A stretch of DNA of 64,000 nt, taken from NCBI GenBank assembly GCA_947683425.1, contig CANTUQ010000101.1:29225001-29289000 (forward strand), read 5' to 3'. The notes beneath the pieces were generated by a model. The model was not told the DNA's origin. It saw only the letters and a list, made by a program, of their open reading frames with translations, and did not search any database. The position numbers and the translations under genes are program-made. Every line of letters starts with the position of its first letter. Position 1 is the first letter of the stretch. Source of the DNA: Excoecaria cochinchinensis (taxonomy: Eukaryota; Streptophyta; Magnoliopsida; Malpighiales; Euphorbiaceae). This document shows, in pieces, positions 1 to 10,285 of the stretch.

Positions 1-1
1 T

Positions 2-924
2 AACATAAAATCTGTGGATTTCTTTCCTCAATTTGTGGGTAATTTTGCTTCCCCAAATCCTACTGAGGACTTCACCAACAAGAATGCAGATTTGAGGTAT
101 GTGCAGCTTCTCTTTTAATGATTAATTTGATAATTGTTGTTGCAGAGATGAAAATTATATGAATAGATCTACTAATTTTGTCCTCCAGTAAAAATTGATA
201 ATTTTTTTGGTTGAATATAGTAAAAAATTGATTTATTTTACAAATAAAAACATCTCAACTACTTTTTGGATTTTATATATTTAGATAGTATCCATCATTG
301 CACGTGTATAACATTTCAATTCAAAATTAGATATATTATATATATCTTTAGTTCATGATTTGTGATCCAGATCTCCCTGGATCCGAAATAACTTAAAATG
401 TTATTGATAAGTTAATTATTTTTTGTCTGTATAGAGAGTGACAAAATTATGCAGTGATATAAGGAAATTAGGAAACTTTATTAACATAATCTAATTAGAA
501 AATGCTAAATGTTGAATTTGGTTTAATGAAATCAGGAAATCTTCAAGAGTAGAGCCTGCAACTGCCCAGATGACTATTTTTTATGCCGGCAAAGTGATAG
601 TACTTGATGATTTTCCGGCCGACAAGGCAAAGGAGATCGTGGCTTTAGCTACCAAGGGAAGCTCTAATGTTACTACAAATGCCTTTAAATCCACTTCTGC
701 TATGGATATTACTCAGTATTCGAAACCTCAAGCAAACGGTTCAGGTAGATATCTTTATTATCCTTCAATTAATACTGATTTTATTTACAGACCTAGTTAA
801 TGATTTTCACATTTTAAGTGACATATTCTATTATTATTTAAGTTTTAGTTAATATCAGCTAAATGAACTTTGTGTTCTTGCAGATTTGCCAATTGCTAGA
901 AGAGCTTCTCTTCCTCGGTTGTGA
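2..924 (+). pseudogene. JAZ/TIFY jasmonate repressor fragment, 5' end outside window, Jas motif truncated
   Basis: Three exons can be read with GT-AG introns in one frame: 2-96, 536-744 and 884-924. Exon 2 carries the TIFY domain (TIFYAGKVIVLDDFPADKAKEI), which in this family binds NINJA and mediates JAZ dimerisation. Exon 3 begins the Jas motif with LPIARRASLPR, the part of the degron that contacts COI1 and jasmonoyl-isoleucine. It then hits TGA at 922-924, so the FLEKRK helix that grips COI1 and MYC factors is missing. After the stop the same frame continues into transposon-like sequence. The retained introns show that the fragment was moved or truncated as DNA, not as a retrocopy. The N-terminal exon(s) lie outside the window. 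Family membership is clear; whether it is expressed is unknown. A JAZ lacking the Jas C-terminus could in principle act as a stable repressor, but that is inference. Confidence 0.8.
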
Positions 925-1059
925 TATGGTTTGGGGCAGAAAGCATCGGTTTGCGGCACAGTCGACACTTTAATGGACCGCATTGGTAGGCTAGAGGAAA
1001 TCATTGCCCAAAATTTTCGTGTACCGCCGACTGATCGTCCACAGTCACCTCCGTCTTAG
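925..1059 (+). pseudogene. C-terminal tail of a CACTA (En/Spm) transposon-associated ORF
   Basis: The frame of the JAZ exon continues after its TGA for 44 codons to TAG at 1057-1059. The peptide contains MDRIGRLEEIIAQNF and a proline-rich end. This resembles the short coiled-coil tail of plant En/Spm (Ptta-type, Transposase_24) proteins. It lies 600 bp inside a CACTA terminus, where such an ORF would end. The assignment rests on resemblance and position only. Confidence 0.45.
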
Positions 1060-1326
1060 TTAGTACTGTTTAATACACTTTTCAAGTACTTTTGCTTGTA
1101 GTCTTATTACATATATATATTAATACATTACTATTTATACTTCTATTTATTTTACTTAATTTTTATTTAATACTTGTTTCATTAATATTATATATAATTT
1201 TGCCAATTATAGTTTTATTATTTAAAAAAATTATGTATTGAAAATAGCTTTCAAGACGGAAAATACATTTAAATATAACTAAACGATATAATTAATAATA
1301 TATTAAAAAAAATATGTATTTAATTT

Positions 1327-1645
1327 AGAGACGGAAAAATTATTTCCGTCTCTAAAAATAGAGACGGAAACGAGTTTTCCGTCTCTAAAAATAGAGACGG
1401 AAACGAGTTTTCCGTCTCTATTTTTAGAGACGGAAAAAAATTCCGTATCTAAATATAGAGACGGAAAAGAGTTTTCCGTCTCTATTTTTAGAGACGGAAA
1501 AAATTTCCGTCTCTATTTTTAGAGACGGAAAATTTCCGTCTCTAAATTTAGAGACGGCCAAAATAGAGACGGAATTTTTCCGTCTCTATTTCCGTCTCTA
1601 TTTTCAATTAGAGACGGAATTCCGTCTCTATTTTCCGTCTCTATT
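1327..1645. repeat. Subterminal inverted-repeat array of the CACTA element
   Basis: I count ten GAGACGG and ten CCGTCTC motifs plus one degenerate copy, largely alternating, so that many neighbouring pairs can fold into short hairpins (for example GACGGAATTCCGTC). Spacers are runs of A or T. This density and orientation is typical of CACTA subterminal regions bound by the TnpA-type protein. Confidence 0.85.
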
Positions 1646-1664
1646 CCCCTGATTTCTTGTAGTG

Positions 1665-3357
1665 GCACCTGAGCTGGATCCCATCTGACCGTCTTTTGTA
1701 CAACACCCCTTCCAAGGATATGAGCTGAGTAGATAACCTGCGTATCATCCTCTGGTCTTTTTCAGTGGCCTCTTCTGGAAATCTATTGCTTTCCAAGTAA
1801 TTCATGATATCAAAGTACCATGGCTTGCCATCTGATGCCTCGACCTCCATCACTGGCTCGGTTTCAAAACTAGGCTTATCAGAGCTCGAAATTAGCACCG
1901 GTTTCATGGCCACTCCTTCAGGGTTAACCCACATTGACACTAAGGTTGCCAACGCATCAGCCAGACGGTTCTCATCTCTGGGCACAAAGTGGAAAGTGCA
2001 AGTCTCAAACTGCCCACACATCCCTTTCAGATATTGAACATAGGGGACCAGTCGTTCTTCTTTTACAGCCCACTCATCTCGGATCTGGTTTATTACCAAT
2101 GACGAGTCACCAAATACCTCTACGTTTCTTGCCCCCAATACAGCTAGAGCTTCTAACCCGAAGGTGCACGCTTCGTATTCAGCTTCGTTGTTGGTTGCTT
2201 ATCTCAGCTTCTTAGCAAGAGGAAGCTTCTCATTATCTGGGGTCGTCAGGATGATTCCGACTCCGGCTCCTTTGTTATTCACTGCCCCGTCAAAATGCAA
2301 CTGCCATCCTTGAACAGAAATCGTGCCTATGCTCTCGTCAGGAAAGGTAAATTCGGGGGTGTCCCCTTGGATAGGATGTTCAGCAAGAAATTCGGCTACA
2401 GCTCGCCCCTTAATAGTCTTGCGGGTGATGTATTGCACATCAAACTCTTGTAGCAAGAGCAGCCACCTCCCCATCTTTCCAAGCAAAGATGGTGCCTCCT
2501 GCAAATATCTTAAAGGATTCTGCTTGGCTACGGCCTGAACCTTGTATGAGTGGAAGTAATGTCTCAGCTTCTTTGATGCCCAAATCACTGCAAGGCAGAT
2601 CTTCTCCACTTCAGCATATTTTATTTCGTAAGCCAAGAACTTCTTGCTGAGGTAATAAATTGCAAACTCCACCCCAAATTCATCCTCTTGAGCCATCATG
2701 GCGCCCACTGAACCGTCCTCCACTGCCAGGTACAGAATAAGCGGTTTGACAGGTTGCGGAGGCCTTAGCACTGGCGAATTTAACAGATATTCTCTGATAT
2801 TATCAAAGGCTTTTTGGCAGTCTTCGTTCCAGACTACGGGCTGATTCTTTCTAAGCAGCTTGAAAACAGGTTCGCATATCGAAGTGAGCTTGGCAATAAA
2901 CCGGCTAACATACTGCAGCTTGCCCAGAAAACTCCTTACATCTTTCTCTTTCTGTGGCACAGGCATCTCTCTGATAGCTTTCACCTTGTCGGGGTCAATT
3001 TCTATCCCCCTTTGACTGACGACATGTCCCAACAGCTTTCCTGAACGTACCCCAAAAATGCACTTCTTGGGATTAAGTCGCAGATTATACTTATCGATCC
3101 TGGTGAAGAACTTCTCTAGAGCTTCAAAGTGTCCCTCTCGGGTGGCTGATTTGACCATCATATCATCGACATACACCTCCACTTCTTTGTGAATCAGATC
3201 ACTTAAGATCCTGGTTGCCATCCTCTGGTATGTGGCCCCCGCATTCTTTAGGCCGAAAGGCATGACCCGATAGGCATAGGTGCCCCACTCCGTAATAAAG
3301 GCAGTTTTAACCCGGTCAGCTATCTTGTTCAGGATCTGGTTGTAACCCACATAACCG
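1665..3357 (-). pseudogene. Ty3/gypsy (Tat lineage) pol fragment: RT, RNase H, second RNase H
   Basis: One minus-strand frame runs from about 3357 to 1665, broken by an in-frame TAA at 2199-2201. In order it holds the reverse transcriptase from the GYNQI motif, VMPFGLKNAGATYQR, the YVDD active site and LGHVVSQRGIEI. The retroviral RNase H follows (CLAVIWASKKLRHYF). A second, archaeal-type RNase H is then present (LHFDGAVNNKGAGVGIIL ... FGDSSLVINQI ... NRLADALA). Two RNase H domains are a hallmark of the Tat/Ogre lineage. Integrase, gag, protease and LTRs are absent. The 3' side is cut by the CACTA terminus at 1664/1665, and the 5' side abuts LRR kinase sequence near 3358 without any LTR. Confidence 0.85.
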
Positions 3358-3361
3358 TCCC

Positions 3362-5459
3362 CTCAAACTTTCCGGCAGTGGCTTAAAGGGCCAATTCCCA
3401 CAAGGTCTCCAAAATTGCACAAGTTTAACAGGCTTGGACCTCTCATATAATGAGCTTCAGGGACCAATTCCATCTAATATCTCAAAAATCTTAACATTTA
3501 GTACCTTTCTTGATCTTTCTTCCAACAAGTTTTCTGGTCAGATCCCACAAGAAATTGCAAATCTTTCTCATTTAAATATTCTCAATCTTTCCCACAACCA
3601 TCTAACTGGTCGAATTCCACTAGAAATTGGTGGACTGAAGCGGATCAAGCAATTTAGCGTAGCTAATAATATGCTATCAGGGCCAGTGCCCAGTTTTGTG
3701 GATGCCAATGCTCAAATTTCAGCTGATAGCTATGCAAATAACAGCGGACTCTGTGGGGGGCCATTGGAACGCTGCAGCACTTCAAAGGAATCATTTAAAA
3801 GTGGATTTTTGGTTGGGTATTTGATTTCTGCAGTTTCAGCAATAGTTGTGTATACATCTTATTGTGTTCCATGGTTGAGAACCGGGAAGAATAATGAGAT
3901 GATTACTGTTGCAGCTCTGGTGAAGTCGATGATAAGCAAGAGAAAGAATAAGAAACCTGCCGAGTTTGATCCATTCAACGGCTTGTCAACTATGGAGTTC
4001 GTACTGCACAATGATCAGGTACTCTCCCTCTTCTCGAATTATTGAGCCTGTGACATTTATTCTTTATAAATCCTGCAAATTTAATTTTGTCAAAGTTATG
4101 CTTTATAACTTTTTATTTTGACTAAATACGCTCTCCAGCATTTTTTTCACCAAATTTAGACAATCTCTGTTCTTGTTTAGTTTACTCTAACTAGATAAGT
4201 GTTTAATTTTGACAAAATCAATATGAATGAATACAAGTTTAGTGGCTACACACATTTCAAGTGTCAAAATATGAGTTTCTCTATCGCAATGGATGAGATA
4301 GAATGGAAATAGTCTTTTCTCTTTTAATTAGATGCCTGAACCTTCCAAATCTGATTTATCTCAATTAAGCCCTCACTTGACAACAGTAAATGGGATATTG
4401 ACTCCTTAGTTCCGTGGCTTATTTTGACAAAGTAAGAATTGGAAGGTTTGCTTTGCTTTTGATGAATAAAACTGCAAGGTCTCAGCAGAGAAAAATACTC
4501 ATAGTTTAGGGACCAAGAGAAGCAAATTTTTTTCTTAGTATTAATTGGTGAGAATTGTTTCAAAAAAAAAGTAAGTGAGAATCTGTGCACAGGTTACAGC
4601 CTACGAGAACTTTGTTTCCAGAATGAGTCTTAAAGATCTGTCCAGTGCAACAGAGAACTTTAGCCAGCAAAATATAATTGGAACGGGACAAACAGGAACC
4701 ATGTACAAGGCTACTGTAGCGAACGGTTGGACTCTTGCAGTCAAGAAATTCTCCAATTCTCAAATTGCTGAACAACACTTCATAACCGAATTAAAGACGC
4801 TAGGAAGATTGAGACACAAGAACATACTTCAACTCATTGGATTCTGCAAAGAATCGAGGAAAATGCTCTTGGTTTATAAGTATCTTTCCAATGGAAGTCT
4901 TTTTGATTGGTTAAATGAGAAGAAGAATGTTCTTGATTGGCCTGTGAGGGTGAAAATTGCTGCTGGTTTGGCAAGTGGCTTAGCATGGCTACACCATTGC
5001 TGCGATTTTCGTGTGGCTCATCTTAACATAAGCTCAAAGTGTATTTTACTTGATGAGAATTTCGAGCCCAAGTTGTCCAATTTCGGAACGGCGACGCTAA
5101 TCAACCCAACTGAGATTAATGATCCAAGCAGAGGTTTCTGTCTGGATATTGAATTTTGGGAGCAATGTTATATGAAGGAAGATGTGTTCAGCTTTGGAAT
5201 TGTGCTTCTTGAGCTGATTACAGGAAAGAATGCTACTGTTTTAACAAGCTCTGGTTCTTGTTTTAATGGAGATGATGACGTGGATGAGTTGCTGACAGGA
5301 CAAGGACATGACAATGAGATTCTTGAGTTGCTTAGAGTTGGCGGTAATTGTGTTCAGCCATCTCCACAGCAGAGGCCTAGCATGCTGGATGTGTATGCGG
5401 CAATTAGCATTGTGAGAGATAAATATGAAAATTTAGACTCTCAACCCATTGTGGTTTAG
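3362..5459 (+). pseudogene. N-terminally truncated BIR-type LRR receptor pseudokinase
   Basis: Exon 1 (about 3362-4018) starts mid-LRR (LKLSGSGLKGQFP) directly after the gypsy fragment. It encodes three or four LRRs, a juxtamembrane motif LCGGPL, a membrane segment (FLVGYLISAVSAIVVYTSYCV) and a basic cytoplasmic stretch. A 574-nt intron (4019-4592, GT-AG) precedes exon 2 (4593-5459), which encodes the kinase-like domain. The glycine loop GTGQTG and the VAIK-type lysine (LAVKKF) are present. The catalytic HRD is replaced by AHLN and DFG by NFG, so catalysis is not expected. The pattern matches the BIR (BAK1-interacting receptor) family, which is annotated as inactive. The signal peptide and LRR N-cap are missing, so the locus is called a pseudogene although the remaining frame is open. 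Confidence 0.8.
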
Positions 5460-6165
5460 TAGTGTATACTATGCTAGGCAACAACTTGTCATTGGTTTAA
5501 TCCATGTGCAATTTCATGGCCCATCTCGACAAAAATAACTCCGTATAGTTATGTTTGAGCTTATACCCACCAAACTTATTTTCATTAAATTGTAACATTT
5601 CTAGAATTGCTGCATATTGTAATGAAACTAAAATATTCACCCAAGTTAAAGATTTGAAATTATTGATTTTTTAAATGGAAAAATTATTGTATTAATTAGA
5701 CACTAATTAATTGTAAATAATTACAAATATTTTATTTTGAATTAGACTTGTTCATCTTTGAATTTAAGCTCGGTCTAATTAGATTTTTAAGTTTTTTTCT
5801 TATCCAAAATAGTTTTAATCCGCATAAATGAAAGTTAGAATGAAAGTCAAGTAAAATTAAATTAGCCCGTTAAATTTTGTAATAAAAGAATAATTTTATT
5901 ATAAAGTCTAAATAATTTAATATATTAATAAATGCTTACCATTTGATATTTATTATAAAGTTTTATTTTGAATTTGATTTATACCGAATATGAACATGTC
6001 TAATTAGCATTAATCAGTGTCTTAACATAATGTTAAAGTGCCTTTCAAAAAAAAAAAAAACATAATGTTAAAGTGAGGGTATTTTAGAAATAAGTGTTAT
6101 AGAAAATGATTTTCACTATAATTCAAAAAAATAAAAGTATTTGTAATTAATTACATATCTAATTA
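5460..6165. other. AT-rich intergenic stretch with a possible MITE
   Basis: No gene is visible. Sequence at about 5690-5755 (ATTAATTAGACACTAATTAA onward) is imperfectly inverted at about 6117-6172, suggesting a degenerate 480-bp inverted-repeat element; no clear target duplication was found. The 15-bp motif CATAATGTTAAAGTG is duplicated at about 6025 and 6060 around an A-run. Confidence 0.35.
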
Positions 6166-6171
6166 ATTTGA

Positions 6172-6380
6172 AGCCCATTCGTATTCCGTCCTTTTAATTT
6201 AGCCCATCTTTTAAATACAACAAAAGAAACCCAAGAGAACTAATCAGACCCAAGAACCCAATAATTCACAGCCATGAGATCAGATCCCGGTCTGAACTCA
6301 AATACCCGCCGTTGGATCTAGGCCCGCAACAAAAACCCTACTCTCTCCGTTACACTATATAACCTAACTGAAACCCTAAA
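6172..6380 (+). promoter_or_regulatory. Promoter of the ribosomal P0 gene: site II, telo boxes, TATA
   Basis: AGCCCAT at 6172-6178 and 6201-6207 is the reverse of the TGGGCY site II motif. AAACCCTA telo boxes lie at 6333-6340 and 6371-6379. A TATATAA box lies at 6356-6362. This combination is characteristic of plant ribosomal-protein genes (TCP and telo-box-binding factors). The second telo box is just downstream of the TATA box, probably near the transcription start. Confidence 0.7.
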
Positions 6381-6567
6381 GTCACAGCTTCAAAGCTTTT
6401 ATCTCTCTCCTATACTACTCAATTAGCATAGAGCCGGGGGTTAAAGAGACGGCAACGACGCGCTGTCCGCCTTGACCAAGCCGTAGCTTTGTCTTGGCCC
6501 TCTAGTTTTGTTGTTTCTCAATTTCTGGTTAGCGTTTCTCTTTTTTGTGTTAAAAAAAACTATCAAA

Positions 6568-8702
6568 ATGACTGGAAAAGCATCCAAGGCTGAAAAGAAG
6601 ATTGCTTACGATGCTAAGCTCTGCCAGTTATTGGACGAGTACAGCCAGATCTTGGTTGTGGCGGCCGATAATGTTGGGTCGAATCAGCTACAGAACATCA
6701 GGAAGGGTCTTAGAGGCGACTCTATTGTGCTTATGGGAAAGAATACCATGATGAAGAGGACCATCAGAGTGCACTCTGAGAACACTGGAAACAATACTTT
6801 CCTTAATCTCATCCCTCTCCTTCAGGTTTTTTTGTTTTTCATTTATTAGCTTATTTTTCAAGGTTATGTTAATTCAATTTTGACGTTTGAATTTTTTCAT
6901 TAGTTACGTTAGCTGCTTAGCTAATATATCTTAGTATGCGTTTATATGGGTGTTGAGTAGATTTTGTTTTATGCTATTTGTTTTCTATAAAATTGGGAAA
7001 TTATGATGTTTAGATATGTGGATAGCCTCTGTATTTGATTCACACTGGATTTTATTCAATTTAAGAAGAATAAAGATTGGAACTAGAAAATTGGGAAATT
7101 ATGATGTTTAGATATGTGGATAGCCTTTGCATTTGTTTTACAATGGATTTTATGCAATTTAAGAAAAGTAAAGATTGGAACTTTGTAATTGTATCCTTGA
7201 TGTAGCTGGTTATTGAAATTTGTACTTTTTCTTGAACCAGGGCAATGTGGGTTTGATTTTCACCAAGGGTGATCTCAAGGAAGTGAGTGAAGAGGTGGCC
7301 AAGTACAAGGTACTGTGAATGACTGAGCTTAATTACTTGTCATTTATATGACAATTGATTTGTATTTATGTTATATTGTCTCATTTGTTTTACGTGTGTC
7401 AATGTTTTGATGTATAAAGTTGAATGAGTCTCTGAAACTATAGCTTGAATTAGAGTTTTGTTTAAGTTTGCTACTGGTGATTAATTATGGTAGTATGTAT
7501 GACAGAAAGTTAAGCAGAAAGGTCTAAACTTTCAGAATACATTTCAAACTATTATTTAGTATTACATGGAGCTATTGCTTGCTTTTGGTTTGAAGTGTTT
7601 GGGACTTGGGGAGAAATGATCAGAAGTTGTTGTATGTTTTAATGTCTTTGGCTCCATGTGCAGGCTTTTGTATCATTTTGTTTAACAAAAATTACTGTAC
7701 TAATTAAAAATTCAACTTATTGAAGGTGGAATGTTAAGAATTCAATTATTCCAGGCTTAGTCTCTACTAATTGATTTCAGTCTTTTTATGATTCGACTTG
7801 CTTTTCCATTGTATCTTCATTCTCGTAGTTTATCTTGCATTTTTAATGTATTTTCTTTTCTGAATGAATAGGTTGGAGCTCCTGCTCGTGTTGGTTTGGT
7901 TGCTCCAATTGATGTCGTTGTTCCTCCTGGCAACACAGGGCTCGATCCCTCTCAAACTTCTTTCTTCCAGGTATTTATTTAAATTCTTTTACTTTACTCT
8001 TTATGCTTGCTATGTGAAGCTCCCCATAATCATTGAGGCTGACAGATCTTTCTCTAGGTTCTCAATATTCCCACCAAGATTAACAAGGGTACTGTCGAAA
8101 TTATCACCCCTGTGGAGCTTATCAAGAAGGGAGACAAGGTCGGCTCTTCTGAAGCAGCTTTGCTGGCTAAGCTTGGTATAAGGCCATTTTCTTATGGTCT
8201 TGTTGTCCAGTCTGCTTATGATAATGGCTCTGTGTTCAGCCCAGAGGTGCTTGATCTCACCGAGGATGATCTCATGCTAAAGTTTGCTGACGGTGTGTCC
8301 ATGATCACCTCATTGTCGCTTGCCATCTCATACCCAACCCTGGCTGCTGCGCCACATATGTTCATCAATGCCTACAAGAACGTTCTAGCTGTTGCAGTTG
8401 CAACTGACTATTCCTTCCCACAAGCAGAGAAAGTGAAGGAGTACCTAGAGGTAGTTTCATGCGTCTATTTTCGGAATTGAATTTTATATCTGAGTATAAC
8501 TTTTGCCCTTTATTTGTAATCTTGAATATTGCATTTATGTGATGTTGTGGTATTTGTATAGGATCCAAGCAAGTTTGCTGTTGCTGCTGTCCCAGCTGCT
8601 GCTGCTGATGGTGGTGCCCCAGCTGCTGCTAAGGAAGATGAGAAGAAGGAAGAACCGGCTGAGGAGTCTGATGATGACATGGGCTTTAGCCTATTTGATT
8701 AA
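6568..8702 (+). CDS. RPP0: 60S acidic ribosomal protein P0 (uL10), five exons
   Basis: Exons are 6568-6825, 7241-7309, 7872-7970, 8058-8450 and 8562-8702, all with GT-AG junctions and intact frame, giving 319 aa, the usual length for plant P0. P0 anchors the ribosomal stalk on 28S rRNA and carries P1/P2 dimers that recruit GTPase elongation factors. The start [19 protein letters not shown] and the rRNA-binding region ([24 protein letters not shown]) are in exon 1. Exon 4 holds the central domain. The C-terminus has the alanine-rich hinge, an acidic stretch and the conserved stalk tail [12 protein letters not shown]. The chosen ATG is the family start; TTG-initiated upstream extension is only the leader. 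The 5' leader begins near 6390. No lesions are seen. Confidence 0.95.
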
Positions 8703-10285
8703 GTTTCATTTAGGTTGCTATACTAGTAATTTTAGATTGGTAAATCTTATGCTGTTTTTTTCTTTTTTCCCTTAGAATTCTTAATGTGTTATTTAGCAAG
8801 TTTTGCATACATCCTTGGAATGTTTCACTTTTCACTTGATTAAAGAGTGTTTTTTGTTTGGATTTAATCCTTCATCTATTATTTGTTATTCTTAGTTTTT
8901 TTGTTTGGTAGAGTATATGAATTTTGCATGATGTGAGAAATTCCCGCTGCTGCAGAGTACTGGAAATTCATAATGTGGGCTTAACTTTTAAACGAAAGCA
9001 TATATTAGACTAAGAAAAATGCATTCGCGTCTTCGAATTTGTTCATTTTTGCTATTAAATTGTTAAAATTTTTATTCTAATATACATTTAAGTACAATAT
9101 TATAGCATTGTTATTTTATCAAAATTTGATAAAAATGGACTCAATGTACCTAAGTTTTGCATGCTAAAACGACAATTAGTCTGTACAGTTACAAATGGAA
9201 TCTCGGGTGTTTGAACTTTTTGTAGGGATTAATGTGTCTCAAAATCGGTTTTTAAATTGTTTGTACGATTAATTGGTCTCCAAACATAATAAAAATTGGT
9301 CTCAAATTTATCTACTGCTAGATGGATATTATCTCTTATTTTGTGTCTCTAAAACTATATTGGCCTCAATAGATGAAAAAAAATAGTCAATAAAATAAAT
9401 ACGATAATTTAAAATTTAGGATTTGGGTTCTTCCAAAAAGAAAAAAAAAAAATTAACATCTATATCTTTAGAAAATTTTCACAATCATTATCAAGGAAAT
9501 CAAAATTTAAAAAAAAGAAATAAAAATCTTAGTGGAGTCATCAAGTTACCATTACATAGCACTAATCGTCAAGCGCATATTGCATACTGTAATAGTTGAG
9601 TAACTGAGAACTTGAATCAATTTGATTGATTGAAGTATCTGACATTTATTTCTTTAAATTAAATTTTAAATTCGAATTTTATAAATAATAAAAATTAATA
9701 TTGAATAAATTTTATCACATAATATTCCAATTTGACTTAAATTGAACAATACTAATAAGTTGCAACATATAATGCCTTCCTAAATATCATAAAAACCGAC
9801 AAAATGGACTGTCTAACCTCATTATTCATTACATCCCGAACTGGAGTTTTAGTATTAGAGCCACCTAGCACCCTGCACAATCCAACCAAATCATGAGCAA
9901 TTTAATACGTTTGGTTTGGTTTTTTTTTTTTGATATTCGATCCATTCAATTTGGTAAAAACTGAAATACCTGAATCGACCCACGATTTCTAAAAGATGCT
10001 GTTTTGTATTATATATAAAAATATATTTTTTAATATTGAAAATATATAGGCCATTGGAAAGGAATTGAGAACTGACTATTTGCCCACGCTAAAACCACAA
10101 GTGACCTGCAAAATAATTAACCAAACCTGCAGAAAAACTGAGAAGATCCTTAAAATGACTTCAAATCAAGATTAATCACAGGACTTATCTGAAATTCCAA
10201 AGGCCATAAAAATTGTCTTAAACATTGAATTTTTCATTCTTCTGTTTTAGTCTTCAGAAAACCATAAAAACCAGCAAGCTGAGCA
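8703..10285. other. P0 3' flank and AT-rich intergenic DNA
   Basis: The P0 3' UTR is followed by about 1.5 kb of AT-rich sequence with no recognisable gene, RNA or clear terminal repeats. The last 200 bp are the likely promoter side of the receptor-kinase pseudogene that starts at 10286. Confidence 0.6.

Larger units (their letters stand above)
925..1664. mobile_element. Terminal part of a CACTA (En/Spm) DNA transposon
   Basis: The right terminus reads CACTACAAGAAATCAGGGG on the minus strand and ends at 1664. CACTACAAGAAA is the canonical CACTA terminal inverted repeat. The last 320 bp are packed with inverted copies of GAGACGG, as expected of subterminal transposase-binding repeats. The end lies inside a Ty3/gypsy coding region: reading the minus strand, gypsy codons up to TGC are followed directly by CAC TAC AAG. 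The expected 3-bp target duplication would be TGC/GCA, but the other terminus is not in the window. The element may begin left of position 1 and contain the JAZ exons (Pack-CACTA), or it may be truncated at about 920. Confidence 0.8.

Noticed and set aside
6508..6567. N-terminal extension of P0 from an upstream start
   Set aside because: It would begin at a non-ATG codon in the leader; the ATG at 6568 gives the conserved family N-terminus.
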